A program made the translations under genes and the position numbers. The notes below the pieces were generated by a model, which was given only the letters and a program-made list of their open reading frames with translations, was not told where the DNA came from and ran no database searches. This document shows positions 37,456 through 45,415 of a DNA stretch of 64,000 nucleotides, one piece after another (positions within the stretch are counted from its first letter, which is position 1; each line of letters opens with the position of its first letter). Source of the stretch: Streptomyces griseicoloratus (GTDB lineage Bacteria > Actinomycetota > Actinomycetes > Streptomycetales > Streptomycetaceae); assembly GCF_014534645.1 (NCBI RefSeq), contig NZ_JACVQF010000223.1:1-64000 (forward strand), read 5' to 3'.

Positions 37456-37519
37456 GTCGTCTCCCCGGTCGTCGGCCCACCGCCTCGACGCTTGGATACG
37501 GACGCGGGCGCCGCCGTGC

Positions 37520-38287
37520 TCACCAGGCCGGCCGCGCCGACACCCCGCCGTCCACCACCAGGTCGTGGCCCGTGACCCAGGACGCCAGCCGCGACGCCAG
37601 GAACACGCACGCGTCGCCCACGTCCTCGGGGCGGCCCAGGCGGCCCGTCGGCGCCGCCGACTCCCAGCGCCGCACCCCCTCCGGCCACGCCTCGGCCAGT
37701 CCCTCGCGGTCGATGAGCCCCGGCGAGACGGTGTTGACGCGGACGCCCCACGGGCCGTACTCCAGCGCTGCCGCGCGGGCGTGCATCACGACGGCCGCCT
37801 TCGAGGCGGAGTAGTGGGCGTGGGCGGGGGCGGGCGCGCTCGCCTCGATGGAGGCGATGTGGGTGATGGTGCCGCCGCCGTCCTGCGACCGCATGATCCC
37901 GGCCGCGGCCTGGGTGCAGGCGAAGACGCTCGACAGGTTGGTGTCCACGACCGCCCGCCACTCGTCGGCCGTCATCCCGGCCAGCTCCCGCACCGGCTGC
38001 ACGCCCGCGTTGTTCACCAGCGCCGTCAGCCGTCCCCCGCCCCAGTCGGCGGCCTCCTCGACCAGGCGCCGGCAGGCGTCCTCGTCGGTGAGGTCGGCGC
38101 GCAGCACGACGGCCCGTCCGCCGCGCTCCCGCACCCGGGCGGCCACGTCGCGCGCCGCCTCCACGGCCGTACGGCAGTGCACCGCGACGGCCGCGCCCTC
38201 CTCGGCGAACCGCAGCGCGATGCCCCGGCCGATGCCGCCGCCCGCGCCCGTGACCAGGGCGACCTGGTCTTCCAGTAGGAGGCTCAT
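37520..38287 (-). CDS. Short-chain dehydrogenase/reductase (SDR)
   Basis: The product is 255 aa. It has the classic SDR pattern: cofactor loop VTGAGGGIGRGIAL, Asp in LRADLTDED, NNAGV, catalytic Ser in THIASIEAS, and YSASK with Tyr and Lys, then SPGLIDR. The Arg in HCRTAVEA after beta-2 suggests NADP(H). The ATG at 38287 overlaps the stop of the cupin gene by 4 bp (38284-38287), so it is the last gene of the iron-box operon. The substrate is unknown; reduction or oxidation of a siderophore-related intermediate is only a guess from context. Confidence 0.9.
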   Translation of the reverse strand: MSLLLEDQVALVTGAGGGIGRGIALRFAEEGAAVAVHCRTAVEAARDVAARVRERGGRAVVLRADLTDEDACRRLVEEAADWGGGRLTALVNNAGVQPVRELAGMTADEWRAVVDTNLSSVFACTQAAAGIMRSQDGGGTITHIASIEASAPAPAHAHYSASKAAVVMHARAAALEYGPWGVRVNTVSPGLIDREGLAEAWPEGVRRWESAAPTGRLGRPEDVGDACVFLASRLASWVTGHDLVVDGGVSARPAW

Positions 38288-38772
38288 GGGCGGCACAGTT
38301 CCACGATGTGCCGGGCCCGGTCCGGATAGCGCGCCGTGAGGGCGTCCGCGTCGCCGTGCTCGTAGTCCTCGTAGGTGAAGCCGGGGGCCATCGTGCAGCC
38401 GAACAGCGTCCAGGCACCGCCCGCCGCCACCCGCCCGCCCATCCAGGTGCGGGCGGGGACGGTGAGCTGGACGTGCTGGCCGTCCAGCACACCGGGTCCG
38501 AGTACGGCCGTGCGGGAGGTGCCGTCGGGGGCGAGGAGCAGCAGCTCCAGCGGGTCGCCCAGGTAGAAGTGCCAGATCTCGTCGGTGGGCAGGCGGTGCA
38601 GCGCGGAGAAGTCGCCCGGGCGGGCGGTCAGCAGGGCGACGATCGCCGAGCCCGCCGGGCGCCCGTCGGGGCGCTGCGGGCCCACCCAGGTGCGCCGGAA
38701 CAGGCCGCCCTCGCGGGGGATGGGCTCCAGCCCGTAGTGCTCGACGAGGTCCTCGGGGGTCACCGGAGTCAC
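38284..38772 (-). CDS. Cupin-5 (DUF985) family protein
   Basis: The product is 162 aa from the GTG at 38772, which overlaps the acetyltransferase stop by 4 bp. The cupin barrel is recognisable from LEPIPREGGLFRRTWVGP, SAIVALLTARPGDFSALHRLPTDEIWHFYLGDPLELLLLAPDG and GGAWTLFGCTMAPGFTYEDYEHGDADAL. These are the conserved blocks of the DUF985 group, some of which are linked to sugar or small-molecule binding. No firm activity can be given. It is third in an operon with acylase, acetyltransferase and SDR genes, all coupled by overlaps. Confidence 0.88.
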   Translation of the reverse strand: MTPVTPEDLVEHYGLEPIPREGGLFRRTWVGPQRPDGRPAGSAIVALLTARPGDFSALHRLPTDEIWHFYLGDPLELLLLAPDGTSRTAVLGPGVLDGQHVQLTVPARTWMGGRVAAGGAWTLFGCTMAPGFTYEDYEHGDADALTARYPDRARHIVELCRP

Positions 38773-39377
38773 CCGGGAAAGGCTACCTCCCGGGTGAGGA
38801 AGGCCAGTTGGGCCCTCTTCTCGGGCAGGTACACGTCGGGCAGGTCGACCTCCGGCAGGACGACGGCGGGGCCCGCGGTGAAGCCCTGCTTCAGGAAGCG
38901 GGCGATGGCCTTGTCGTTGCGCACGTCCGGGTCGACGACGATCCGCTTCCGGTCGAGGACCAGCAGGACGTACGTCGTGACGACGGCCGCCAGCCCCGCG
39001 GTCCAGCCGGGCCGGGCGCCGTCCGCTCCGGCGGGGGCGAGCAGCAGGTGGACGCCGATGTCGCCGGGTTCGGCGTCGTAGCACTCGCTCACCCGGTCGG
39101 CCTCGGGGTCGTAGGTCTGGAGCAGGGCGACGGGTTCGCCGTCCTTGACCATGAGGAAGGCGTGGTGGGTGTCGAGCGTGTCCATGTGGGCGTAGATCCC
39201 GGCGACCTGGTCCCGCGTCAGGCCGTTCATGCCCCAGAAGGAGGCCCGCTCCTCGCTCACCCAGCGGTGGATCACCCCGGCGTCCGCGGCGGCGTCGAGG
39301 GGCAGGACGCGCACGGTGCCGAAGCCGTCGAGCACCTGCTCGTGGACGGATGCGCGGGAGGCGTACGGGTCAGACAT
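38769..39377 (-). CDS. Siderophore-type N-acetyltransferase (IucB/AlcB-like GNAT)
   Basis: The product is 202 aa from the ATG at 39377, which lies inside the end of the acylase gene (8-bp overlap). The GNAT fold specific to siderophore acyltransferases is visible: VRVLPLDAAADAGVIHRWVSEERASFWGMNGLTRDQVAGIYAHMDTLDTHHAFLMVKDGEPVALLQTYDPEADRVSECYDAEPGDIGVHLLLAP, then RIVVDPDVRNDKAIARFLKQGF with the acyl-CoA-binding region. Relatives acylate N-hydroxylated amines in hydroxamate siderophores. No lysine or ornithine hydroxylase or NIS synthetase gene is present in the window, so it probably modifies a siderophore made elsewhere. Confidence 0.88.
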   Translation of the reverse strand: MSDPYASRASVHEQVLDGFGTVRVLPLDAAADAGVIHRWVSEERASFWGMNGLTRDQVAGIYAHMDTLDTHHAFLMVKDGEPVALLQTYDPEADRVSECYDAEPGDIGVHLLLAPAGADGARPGWTAGLAAVVTTYVLLVLDRKRIVVDPDVRNDKAIARFLKQGFTAGPAVVLPEVDLPDVYLPEKRAQLAFLTREVAFPG

Positions 39378-41436
39378 CGGTCTCCTTGTGCAGTCGGGTG
39401 AAGTCGGTGACGACGGGGACGAGTTCGCCCCTGAGCCACAGGGGGAGCTGGTCGCGGTGGTGGGGCGAGCCGGGGATTCCCGAGGCGCCGGAGGGGACGA
39501 CCCAGCGGCTGCCCTCACGGTCGGCGAGGTCCCAGACGTACCGGGCGGCCGGGCCGCGCGCGGCGAGGTCGGTCAGGCCCGGAACAGCGGAGGTGCACAG
39601 CACGCAGTCGTGATCGCCGGACAGGCCGGGGGCGTCGTCCGAGGGGTCGGGGAGCGCCCGCCAGGCCGCGAGGCGGTGGGTGTCACCCCAGGTGCCGGCG
39701 GGCCCGGCCGCGGCCACCTCCTCCACCGCCGCACGGACGGTCTCCGTGCGGTCGATGCCGTACAGGTCGGGTGCCCTGAGCAGGTGTTCGAGGGCGTAGC
39801 CGATGCGCGGCACGAGCGCGAGCCAGGGCAGGAACACCTCGGGGTACGCGGGCGGGACGCGCAGCGCGGCGAACGCCGGGTGGGCCGCAAGCCCGCGTAC
39901 GACCGCGCTCCGCACCGCCGCGTAGGCCGCCGCGTCCGCGCTGCCGGCGTCCATCCGGCGGTCCCAGGCGAGGAGCCGGTCGCGGAGGGCGGCGGCCCCG
40001 GGGGTCAGGTCCGCCAGGTCCGCGAGGCGGTCCAGCAGGGGGGCGGCGGAGGCCAGGTGGGTGTCCATGTGGAGGGCGGGCATGTCGGCGGCCGACCAGC
40101 GGTCCTTCTGGGCCAGCAGGGCGGCGATGCGGTCCGCGCGGTGCGGCGGCGCGAACTCGACGCCGAGCGGGGTGGCCGGGCCGCGCTGGTTGGCCATCAC
40201 GGCGATCCCGTCGGTCAGTCCGGCGCGGGGCGTGACGTGCCGGCCCTGCCACTCGTGGCCGGGTTCCCACGCGGGCACCAGCCGGGTGCGGTTGGCGTCG
40301 GAGCGCACCGGCACCCGGCCCGCGATCCGGTGCAGCAGCCCGCCCTCGGTGTCGGCGGCCTGCACCACGTTGACCGGCTCGGCCCAGGCGTCCAGGGCGC
40401 GGTCCACGTCGGCGACCCGGCGGGCCCGCAGCAGCGGCAGCAGGGCGCCGAAGCCGAGGTCGGCGGTGACGCGGGGCGGGTAGCGCAGGCTGAGCGCGAC
40501 CGGGGTGCCGTCGTCCAGGCCCTCGGGGCCGCCGGCGATCACCGGGCCCCGGTCGGTCTCGATGACCTCGACCTCGACGGGCTCCTCCCCCGCCACGCGG
40601 ACCAGCTCGGTGTGCCGGGCGGCGCGGTGCCAGACGCCGTCGGGGCCGAGGGCCTCCACGCCGGCGCCGGTGCGGCGCAGCCGCTCGCGGTAGAGGTCCT
40701 GGTAGTCGGCCATGGCGTTGGTGATGGCCCAGGCGACCGTGCCGGTGTGGCCGAAGTGGGCGATGCCGGGGACGCCGGGCACGGCGAGGCCGACGACGTC
40801 GAACTCGGGGCAGGACAGGTGGATCTGCTGGTAGACGCCGGGCTCCTCGATGAAGCGGTGCGGGTCGCCGGCGATGACCGCGTGGCCGGTGACGGTGCGC
40901 TCGCCGCTCACCAGCCAGCCGTTGCTGCCGGCGGTGCCGGGGCCGTCCGTGGCGAAGAGGGCGACGGCGTCCGGGCCGAGGTGTTCGGTGACGTGCTCGC
41001 GCCAGAGCTTGGCCGGGAAGCCGGCGAAGAGGATGTGGGTGGCGAGCCAGATGCCGAGCGGGGTCCAGGGCTCCCAGCGGCCGGGGGCGAGGCCGACGCG
41101 CGCGAACTCGGGGCCGGCGCACTGCGCGAGGCCCTCGTTCACGCCGTCGACGTAGGCCCGGACCCAGTCGGCGGTCTCCGGGTCCTGCTCCTCCAGGGCG
41201 GTGAAGCAGCGGCGGGCGGTGTCCGCGAGGCGGGCCCGGCGCGCGAACCGGTCCCAGGCGAGCGCCTCGGGGCCGAGGAAGGACGCCGAGGTGCCCTGCA
41301 GCCGGTGCCGCTCGACCTCCAGCTGCCAGGCCCGGTCGCGGGCGGTGACGCGGCCCTGGGCGCGGGCGAGTTCGCCCGCGCTGTCCGCGCGCAGGTGCGG
41401 GATTCCCCAGGCGTCGCGGTATGTCTCGGCGCTCAC
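39370..41436 (-). CDS. Penicillin-acylase-family Ntn hydrolase, iron-box controlled
   Basis: The product is 688 aa. It is an S45-type amidase made as a proenzyme. Self-cleavage would occur before Ser171 in TAGSNGWLVSGERTVTG, leaving Ser as the N-terminal nucleophile. The alpha part shows DAWGIPHLRADSAGELARAQGRVTARDRAWQLEVERHRLQGTSA and the beta part ends with LWLRGELVPVVTDFTRL. No signal peptide is seen, although most of this family are exported, so it may act in the cytosol. It is first gene of the leftward operon behind the iron box at 41457-41475 and overlaps the siderophore acetyltransferase gene. Deacylation or acyl exchange on a hydroxamate siderophore is inferred, analogous in principle to PvdQ. 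Confidence 0.9.
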   Translation of the reverse strand: MSAETYRDAWGIPHLRADSAGELARAQGRVTARDRAWQLEVERHRLQGTSASFLGPEALAWDRFARRARLADTARRCFTALEEQDPETADWVRAYVDGVNEGLAQCAGPEFARVGLAPGRWEPWTPLGIWLATHILFAGFPAKLWREHVTEHLGPDAVALFATDGPGTAGSNGWLVSGERTVTGHAVIAGDPHRFIEEPGVYQQIHLSCPEFDVVGLAVPGVPGIAHFGHTGTVAWAITNAMADYQDLYRERLRRTGAGVEALGPDGVWHRAARHTELVRVAGEEPVEVEVIETDRGPVIAGGPEGLDDGTPVALSLRYPPRVTADLGFGALLPLLRARRVADVDRALDAWAEPVNVVQAADTEGGLLHRIAGRVPVRSDANRTRLVPAWEPGHEWQGRHVTPRAGLTDGIAVMANQRGPATPLGVEFAPPHRADRIAALLAQKDRWSAADMPALHMDTHLASAAPLLDRLADLADLTPGAAALRDRLLAWDRRMDAGSADAAAYAAVRSAVVRGLAAHPAFAALRVPPAYPEVFLPWLALVPRIGYALEHLLRAPDLYGIDRTETVRAAVEEVAAAGPAGTWGDTHRLAAWRALPDPSDDAPGLSGDHDCVLCTSAVPGLTDLAARGPAARYVWDLADREGSRWVVPSGASGIPGSPHHRDQLPLWLRGELVPVVTDFTRLHKETDV

Positions 41437-41456
41437 CCCTGTGCCCCTACTTTCCT

Positions 41457-41475
41457 TTAGGTTAGGCTCACCTAA
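41457..41475. promoter_or_regulatory. Iron box (DmdR/IdeR/DtxR-type operator)
   Basis: TTAGGTTAGGCTCACCTAA differs from the well-known 19-bp consensus TTAGGTTAGGCTAACCTAA at one position. It lies between the divergent acylase operon (start 41436) and the siderophore-interacting protein gene (start 41520), so one iron-loaded repressor dimer pair could control both. Confidence 0.92.
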
Positions 41476-41519
41476 GTCTTGATGTGGTGGCCGAATAGTA
41501 CGTGAAGGGTGAAGAAACG

Positions 41520-42245
41520 ATGGGGCAGGGGCGGGGTTGGGAAGGCGCGGTCCTCAAGCTGATGCGCGCCAAGGACTACGAGTTCACCGTCACGGGCGCC
41601 GAGGACGTCACCCCCGCCTTCCGGCGGCTGCACCTCACCGACGGCGGCATGCTGGCGGCGACCGGGGTCCACCCCACGATGTGGGTGCGGCTGTGGTTCG
41701 AGAACGCGGGCAGGCCCCACCAGCGCGCCTACACGCTGGTCGACCCCGACCCGGCGGCCGGCACCTTCAGCATGGAGTTCGCCCTGCACGAGGGGTGCGC
41801 CAGCGACTGGGCCCGGGCCGCGAAGCCCGGCGACACCATCGAGGCGACCGTCCAGGGCACCGGCTTCCAGACCCCCGACCCGGCACCCTCGCACGTCTTC
41901 GCCGTCGCCGACCCGGCGTCCCTGCCCGCCCTCAACTCCCTGCTCGGGGCGCTGGACGAGGCCCCGGCGACGGTCTGGTTCGAGGGCGGCGCCGACGACG
42001 GCCTGCCCTTCCGCACCGACCCCGCCCGGCACGACGTCCGCGCGGTCCCGCGCCGCGACGCGGGCGCCCACCTGGTCGCGCAGGTGAAGGAAGCGCTGCC
42101 CGCGCTGCTGGGGTCCACTCCCGACCCGTACGTCTGGATCGCCTGCGACACGGCCACGACCCGGGCCCTCGCCTCGTACGTCCGCAAGGAGCTGGGCCTT
42201 CCCAAGCAGCGGGTGAACGCGCTGGGGTACTGGCGCGCGACCTGA
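41520..42245 (+). CDS. Siderophore-interacting protein (FAD-dependent ferric-siderophore reductase)
   Basis: The product is 241 aa from the ATG at 41520. GAAGGGTGAAG upstream serves as the ribosome-binding site, and GTG at 41502 is an alternative. The ViuB/SIP layout is visible: an N-terminal FAD-binding barrel (LHLTDGGMLAATGVHPTMWVRLWFENAGRPHQRAYTLVDPDPAAGTFSMEFALHEGCASDWARAAKPGDTIEATVQGTGF) and a C-terminal NAD(P)H-binding domain (VFAVADPASLPALNSLLGALDEAPATVWFEGG ... VWIACDTATTRALASYVRKELGLPKQRVNALGYW). Such enzymes release iron from imported siderophores in the cytosol. Control by the iron box is supported by position. Confidence 0.92.
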   Translation: MGQGRGWEGAVLKLMRAKDYEFTVTGAEDVTPAFRRLHLTDGGMLAATGVHPTMWVRLWFENAGRPHQRAYTLVDPDPAAGTFSMEFALHEGCASDWARAAKPGDTIEATVQGTGFQTPDPAPSHVFAVADPASLPALNSLLGALDEAPATVWFEGGADDGLPFRTDPARHDVRAVPRRDAGAHLVAQVKEALPALLGSTPDPYVWIACDTATTRALASYVRKELGLPKQRVNALGYWRAT

Positions 42246-42269
42246 GCCCCCACGCGCGATCATCGGGGC

Positions 42270-42872
42270 ATGGACGTCACTCTTCACCTCGCCCAGGACC
42301 CCGAGGCCGACGAACTCCTCGGCCGCAGTCCGCTCGCCGCCCTGGTCGGCATGCTGCTGGACCAGCAGATCCCGATGGAGTGGGCGTTCAAGGGCCCGTC
42401 GACCATCGCCAGGCGCATGGGCGCGGAGGACCTGGACGCGCACGACATCGCCGCCCACGACCCGGAGGCGTTCGCCGCCCTGCTGGCCGAGAAGCCCGCC
42501 GTGCACCGCTACCCGGGCTCGATGGCCGGACGCATCCAGCAACTGTGCCGGTACCTCGTCGAGACGTACGACGGTGACGCCGAGGCCGTCTGGCGGGGCG
42601 TCGCCGACGGCCGGGAACTGCTGCGCCGGCTCCAGGACCTGCCGGGCTTCGGCAAGCAGAAGGCGCAGATCTTCCTCGCCCTGCTGGGCAAGCAGCTCGG
42701 CGTCCGCCCGGAGGGCTGGCAGGAGGCGGCGGGCGACTACGGCGCACCCGGCTCCTTCCGCTCCGTCGCCGACATCACCGGCCCGGAGTCGCTGGCCAAG
42801 GTACGGGCGCACAAACAGGAGATGAAGGCGGCGGCGAAGGCCGCGAAGCCGACCGGGCCGGCCGGCAAATAA
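42270..42872 (+). CDS. HhH-GPD family base-excision DNA repair protein
   Basis: The product is 200 aa from the ATG at 42270. The endonuclease-III-like core is MLLDQQIPMEWAFKGPSTIARRMG and the helix-hairpin-helix is LQDLPGFGKQKAQIFLALLGKQLG. There is no iron-sulfur Cys cluster and no typical catalytic Lys/Asp signature, as in the short actinobacterial HhH-GPD proteins. The C-terminus is a Lys/Ala tail (AAAKAAKPTGPAGK) that may contact DNA. Repair specificity is unknown. It is 24 bp downstream of the siderophore reductase gene and may be co-transcribed with it. Confidence 0.85.
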   Translation: MDVTLHLAQDPEADELLGRSPLAALVGMLLDQQIPMEWAFKGPSTIARRMGAEDLDAHDIAAHDPEAFAALLAEKPAVHRYPGSMAGRIQQLCRYLVETYDGDAEAVWRGVADGRELLRRLQDLPGFGKQKAQIFLALLGKQLGVRPEGWQEAAGDYGAPGSFRSVADITGPESLAKVRAHKQEMKAAAKAAKPTGPAGK

Positions 42873-42931
42873 CCACGGCGCGCGGCCACGCCGGAACCGC
42901 GGCCGCGCACGCCGTATACCGAGGACGACCT
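42872..42931. repeat. 60-bp imperfect direct repeat, copy 1
   Basis: Matches 43008-43067 at 47 of 60 positions by my count, without gaps. Both begin ACCACGGC, share AACCGCGGCCGCGC in the middle and end GAGGACGACCT. Confidence 0.6.
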
Positions 42932-43409
42932 CGCCCCCGGGCCCCACGCCCGAAGCGGGAGCCCCCGGCGGCGAAGACCACGACGACGGCCACACCGCCC
43001 GCACATGACCACGGCCCACGGCCGCAAGGGAACCGCGGCCGCGCGCGGCCCACGTCGAGGACGACCTAGGTGCGATCGCACGGTCCGGGGACGAGCTCCG
43101 GACCCCTGGCCCATGGGGTCGGAGGGGCGAAAAGGGTTTGGCTTCGGTCCCGGTTCAGGTGGCGGTGGGAACGGGACGCGTCGGGGAATGCGCGTCCGCG
43201 CCGGCTGGCACGTCGGCGCGGTGGCCGCCGGGCGCCGGGCGAGCCGGTCAGCGACCGGCACCGCGCCGCTCCAGGGACAGCCCCCGGCACGCACGTCCCC
43301 GGCTCCGGACGCAACCCGAAGGCGCCCCGGGCGCGGGCGGCGGCGGGTGTGTCAGTCCGGTGGACCGCTCCAGGTGGCGGCCCGGCCACGGGCGCTCCCA
43401 GCATGAACC
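42873..43409. other. 537-bp non-coding stretch holding a direct repeat
   Basis: No supported gene in either direction. It contains the two 60-bp repeat copies, a hairpin GGTCCGG/CCGGACC (43079-43101) beside CGATCG, and extremely GC-rich filler. Promoter elements for the HdeD-like gene at 43410 are not obvious. Confidence 0.45.
43008..43067. repeat. 60-bp imperfect direct repeat, copy 2
   Basis: Starts 136 bp after copy 1 starts. Equal length and ungapped alignment suggest a single duplication followed by divergence. Confidence 0.6.
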
Positions 43410-44087
43410 ATGACCGAGCCACCGACCGGTCCCCCCGGGGGCCAGGAGTACGACGACCGCAGGGTCCACGCCTGGCACGCGCCCACCGCCGGCCCACCCG
43501 GCGGCCATGAGCCCGAGCCGCCCTTCGAGGGGCCGCTGCACCTGCTGTCCCGGGCCGCGTGGCAGGCCGTCCTGCTCGCCGGCGTCGCGTCCCTGGTCCT
43601 GGGCGTGCTGGTGCTGGTCTGGCCCGGCGTCTCCCTGCTCGTCGCAGGCGTGCTCTTCGGCCTGTACCTGCTCGTCACCGGCGTCCTGCAACTGGCGTCC
43701 GCCTTCGGCACGCACCGGACGACCTCACTGCGGGTCATGGCCTTCATCAGCGGCGCCGTGTCGATCCTGCTGGGCCTGTTCTGCTTCCGCGGTCCCCTGC
43801 AGTCGGTGCTGCTGCTCGGGCTGTGGATCGGCATCGGCTGGCTGTTCCGCGGCATCACCCAGACCGTGGCCGCCGCCCACGACCCGGCGATGCCCGCACG
43901 CGGCTGGCACCTCTTCCTCGGGCTCGTCACCGTCGTCGCCGGCATCGTCCTGGTCGTCTCGCCGGTCGAGTCGGTCGCCGTCCTCACGGTGGTCGGCGGC
44001 TCGTGGCTCGTCGCCGTCGGGGTGGTCGAGATCGTCACGTCCCTGCGGATCCGGGGGCGCGCCCGTCAGGTACCGCACGCGCTGTGA
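43410..44087 (+). CDS. HdeD-like (DUF308) membrane protein
   Basis: The product is 225 aa. A Pro/His-rich cytosolic N-terminus (about 45 aa) precedes six transmembrane helices in three similar pairs: AVLLAGVASLVLGVLVLVWPGVSLLVAGVLFGLYLLVTGVLQLASAF, VMAFISGAVSILLGLFCFRGPLQSVLLLGLWIGIGWLFRGI and GWHLFLGLVTVVAGIVLVVSPVESVAVLTVVGGSWLVAVGVVEIVTS. The repeated 'G-x-WP/RP/SP' turn after each first helix is the DUF308 signature. HdeD is linked to acid resistance in E. coli; the role here is unknown. The stop overlaps the next gene's GTG. Confidence 0.88.
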   Translation: MTEPPTGPPGGQEYDDRRVHAWHAPTAGPPGGHEPEPPFEGPLHLLSRAAWQAVLLAGVASLVLGVLVLVWPGVSLLVAGVLFGLYLLVTGVLQLASAFGTHRTTSLRVMAFISGAVSILLGLFCFRGPLQSVLLLGLWIGIGWLFRGITQTVAAAHDPAMPARGWHLFLGLVTVVAGIVLVVSPVESVAVLTVVGGSWLVAVGVVEIVTSLRIRGRARQVPHAL

Positions 44088-44515
44088 ACGGCGTCCGCAC
44101 CAGCTCCCGGCCCCGCAGGGCCCACGCCGCCGGCGTCCGGCCCGGACGCCGGAGCGCCTGGCTGCGGGTGCTGGTGCTGCTGCTCGCCCTGCTCGTGCCG
44201 GGCGCGCACATGCAGGCCGCCCCGGCGGCGCCCGCCCCGGCGCCGGCCGTGGAGGCCGGCGGAGCGGGCGGGACCGGGACCGGGGGCGGCAACGGCACGG
44301 GCGGCGCCGGCGGCGGTACGGCCGCGGAGTACGACCACCTCGACACCGCCGTACGGCTCCCGGCCCGCGACGGCCGGCGTGCAGCCGCGGCCCCCCGCCT
44401 GACCCCGGCGCCCACGCCCGCCGGGCCGGCGCACGCGGGCCGGGAGCCCGCACCCGTTCCGCCCGGCCCCCCACCGTCCCCGGGTGCCCCGCGCTGCGTG
44501 GTCCTGCGCTGCTGA
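44084..44515 (+). CDS. Small secreted or membrane-tethered Ala/Pro/Gly-rich protein
   Basis: The product is 143 aa from the GTG at 44084, which overlaps the HdeD-like stop as GTGA and implies coupled translation. An Arg-rich N-terminus leads into one hydrophobic segment (WLRVLVLLLALLVPGAHMQAA, about residues 25-45) that could be a signal peptide or anchor. The rest is low complexity Gly/Thr, then YDHLDTAVRLPARDGRRAAAAPRLTP, and it ends RCVVLRC with two Cys. It belongs to no family I recognise. The short conserved-looking YDHLDTAVRLPARDGRR segment and the overlap are the main support. Confidence 0.6.
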   Translation: MNGVRTSSRPRRAHAAGVRPGRRSAWLRVLVLLLALLVPGAHMQAAPAAPAPAPAVEAGGAGGTGTGGGNGTGGAGGGTAAEYDHLDTAVRLPARDGRRAAAAPRLTPAPTPAGPAHAGREPAPVPPGPPPSPGAPRCVVLRC

Positions 44516-44608
44516 CAGGGACCGGCCACCGCTTCATCGGCCCTCGCACGCGCGTGGACCACGACGACGGACACGAGACACCGAGGAAACGGAACGAGGT
44601 ACCCAGTC

Positions 44609-44740
44609 ATGCTCAACGACCCCTACGCCGCCCTGCGCGCCCTCCTGCGCGCCGAGGCCGCCCGCCGCACCCCCAAGCCCGAGCCGAAGGACGATCCGCG
44701 GGAACGGCAGCGGCCCTCGCGGGAAGGGAGGCGTGACTGA
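44609..44740 (+). CDS. Possible 43-aa small protein
   Basis: ATG at 44609 to TGA at 44740. It encodes MLNDPYAALRALLRAEAARR, then a charged Lys/Pro/Arg tail. A weak AACGAGGT ribosome-binding site lies 10 bases upstream. The N-terminal half would form an amphipathic helix. It is the third candidate in a row after the HdeD-like gene. It may be real, but its size alone cannot prove it. The following 240 bp to 44982 hold no gene. Confidence 0.4.
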   Translation: MLNDPYAALRALLRAEAARRTPKPEPKDDPRERQRPSREGRRD

Positions 44741-44980
44741 GACCGGGTGACCCGGGCGGCGGTGACGGGAGGCCCTCCCGCCCGCTCCGCCGCCCGCCGC
44801 CCGCCCCGATGTGCGGCCGCCTCGGCGGGAGCCCTCGCCGGGAGCCCTCGGCCGGAGCACGGCACCAACCCGAACAGACCAACACCCTTCCACCCAAATC
44901 GGCCCGGTTTCCCTACGCACTCACCGCCGCGGCCCCAACCGTGAGGCTGCGCCCGGAACGTCTGGGCCGGTAGGCTTTCC

Positions 44981-45279
44981 GTGTGATCTTCAAGCGCATC
45001 GGAAACGGCCGGCCGTACCCCGACCACGGCCGGGAAAGCACCCGGCAGTGGGCGGACGTCGCGCCGCGCCCGGTCCGCCTCGATCAGCTCGTGACGACCA
45101 AGGGCCAGCTCGACCTGGAAACCCTGCTCGCCGAGGACTCGACCTTCTACGGCGACCTCTTCGCGCACGTCGTGAAGTGGCAGGGCGACCTGTACCTGGA
45201 GGACGGCCTCCACCGCGCGGTGCGCGCGGCGCTCCAGCAGCGTCAGGTGCTGCACGCGAGGGTCCTCGAACTCGACTGA
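44981..45279 (+). CDS. Conserved small protein, ParB-like or antitoxin-like fold
   Basis: The likely product is 98 aa beginning at the GTG at 44983 (MIFKRIGNGRPYPDHGRESTRQWADVAPRPVRLDQLVTTKGQLDLETLLAEDSTFYGDLFAHVVKWQGDLYLEDGLHRAVRAALQQRQVLHARVLELD). A GTG two bases earlier is out of frame. VRLDQLVTT ... LYLEDGLHRAVRAALQQR resembles the ParB/sulfiredoxin-like pattern, in which a conserved DG-x-HR binds nucleotide. Some annotation pipelines call relatives VapB-type antitoxins, but no toxin gene is adjacent. A TAGGCT -10-like box at 44971-44976 ends six bases before the start, suggesting a leaderless mRNA. Confidence 0.8.
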
Positions 45280-45415
45280 CGTGCACCGCTCCGGGTCGTG
45301 ACACGGGCCGTGGCGCGGGGCGCTTTTGGCCCTTTCGGGTTGTCTTGCCCGGAGCCCCGGCTCGTCGAATGATCATCTAGTAGGCATCGCCGCCCGGTCG
45401 CACTACGCTGCGGCC

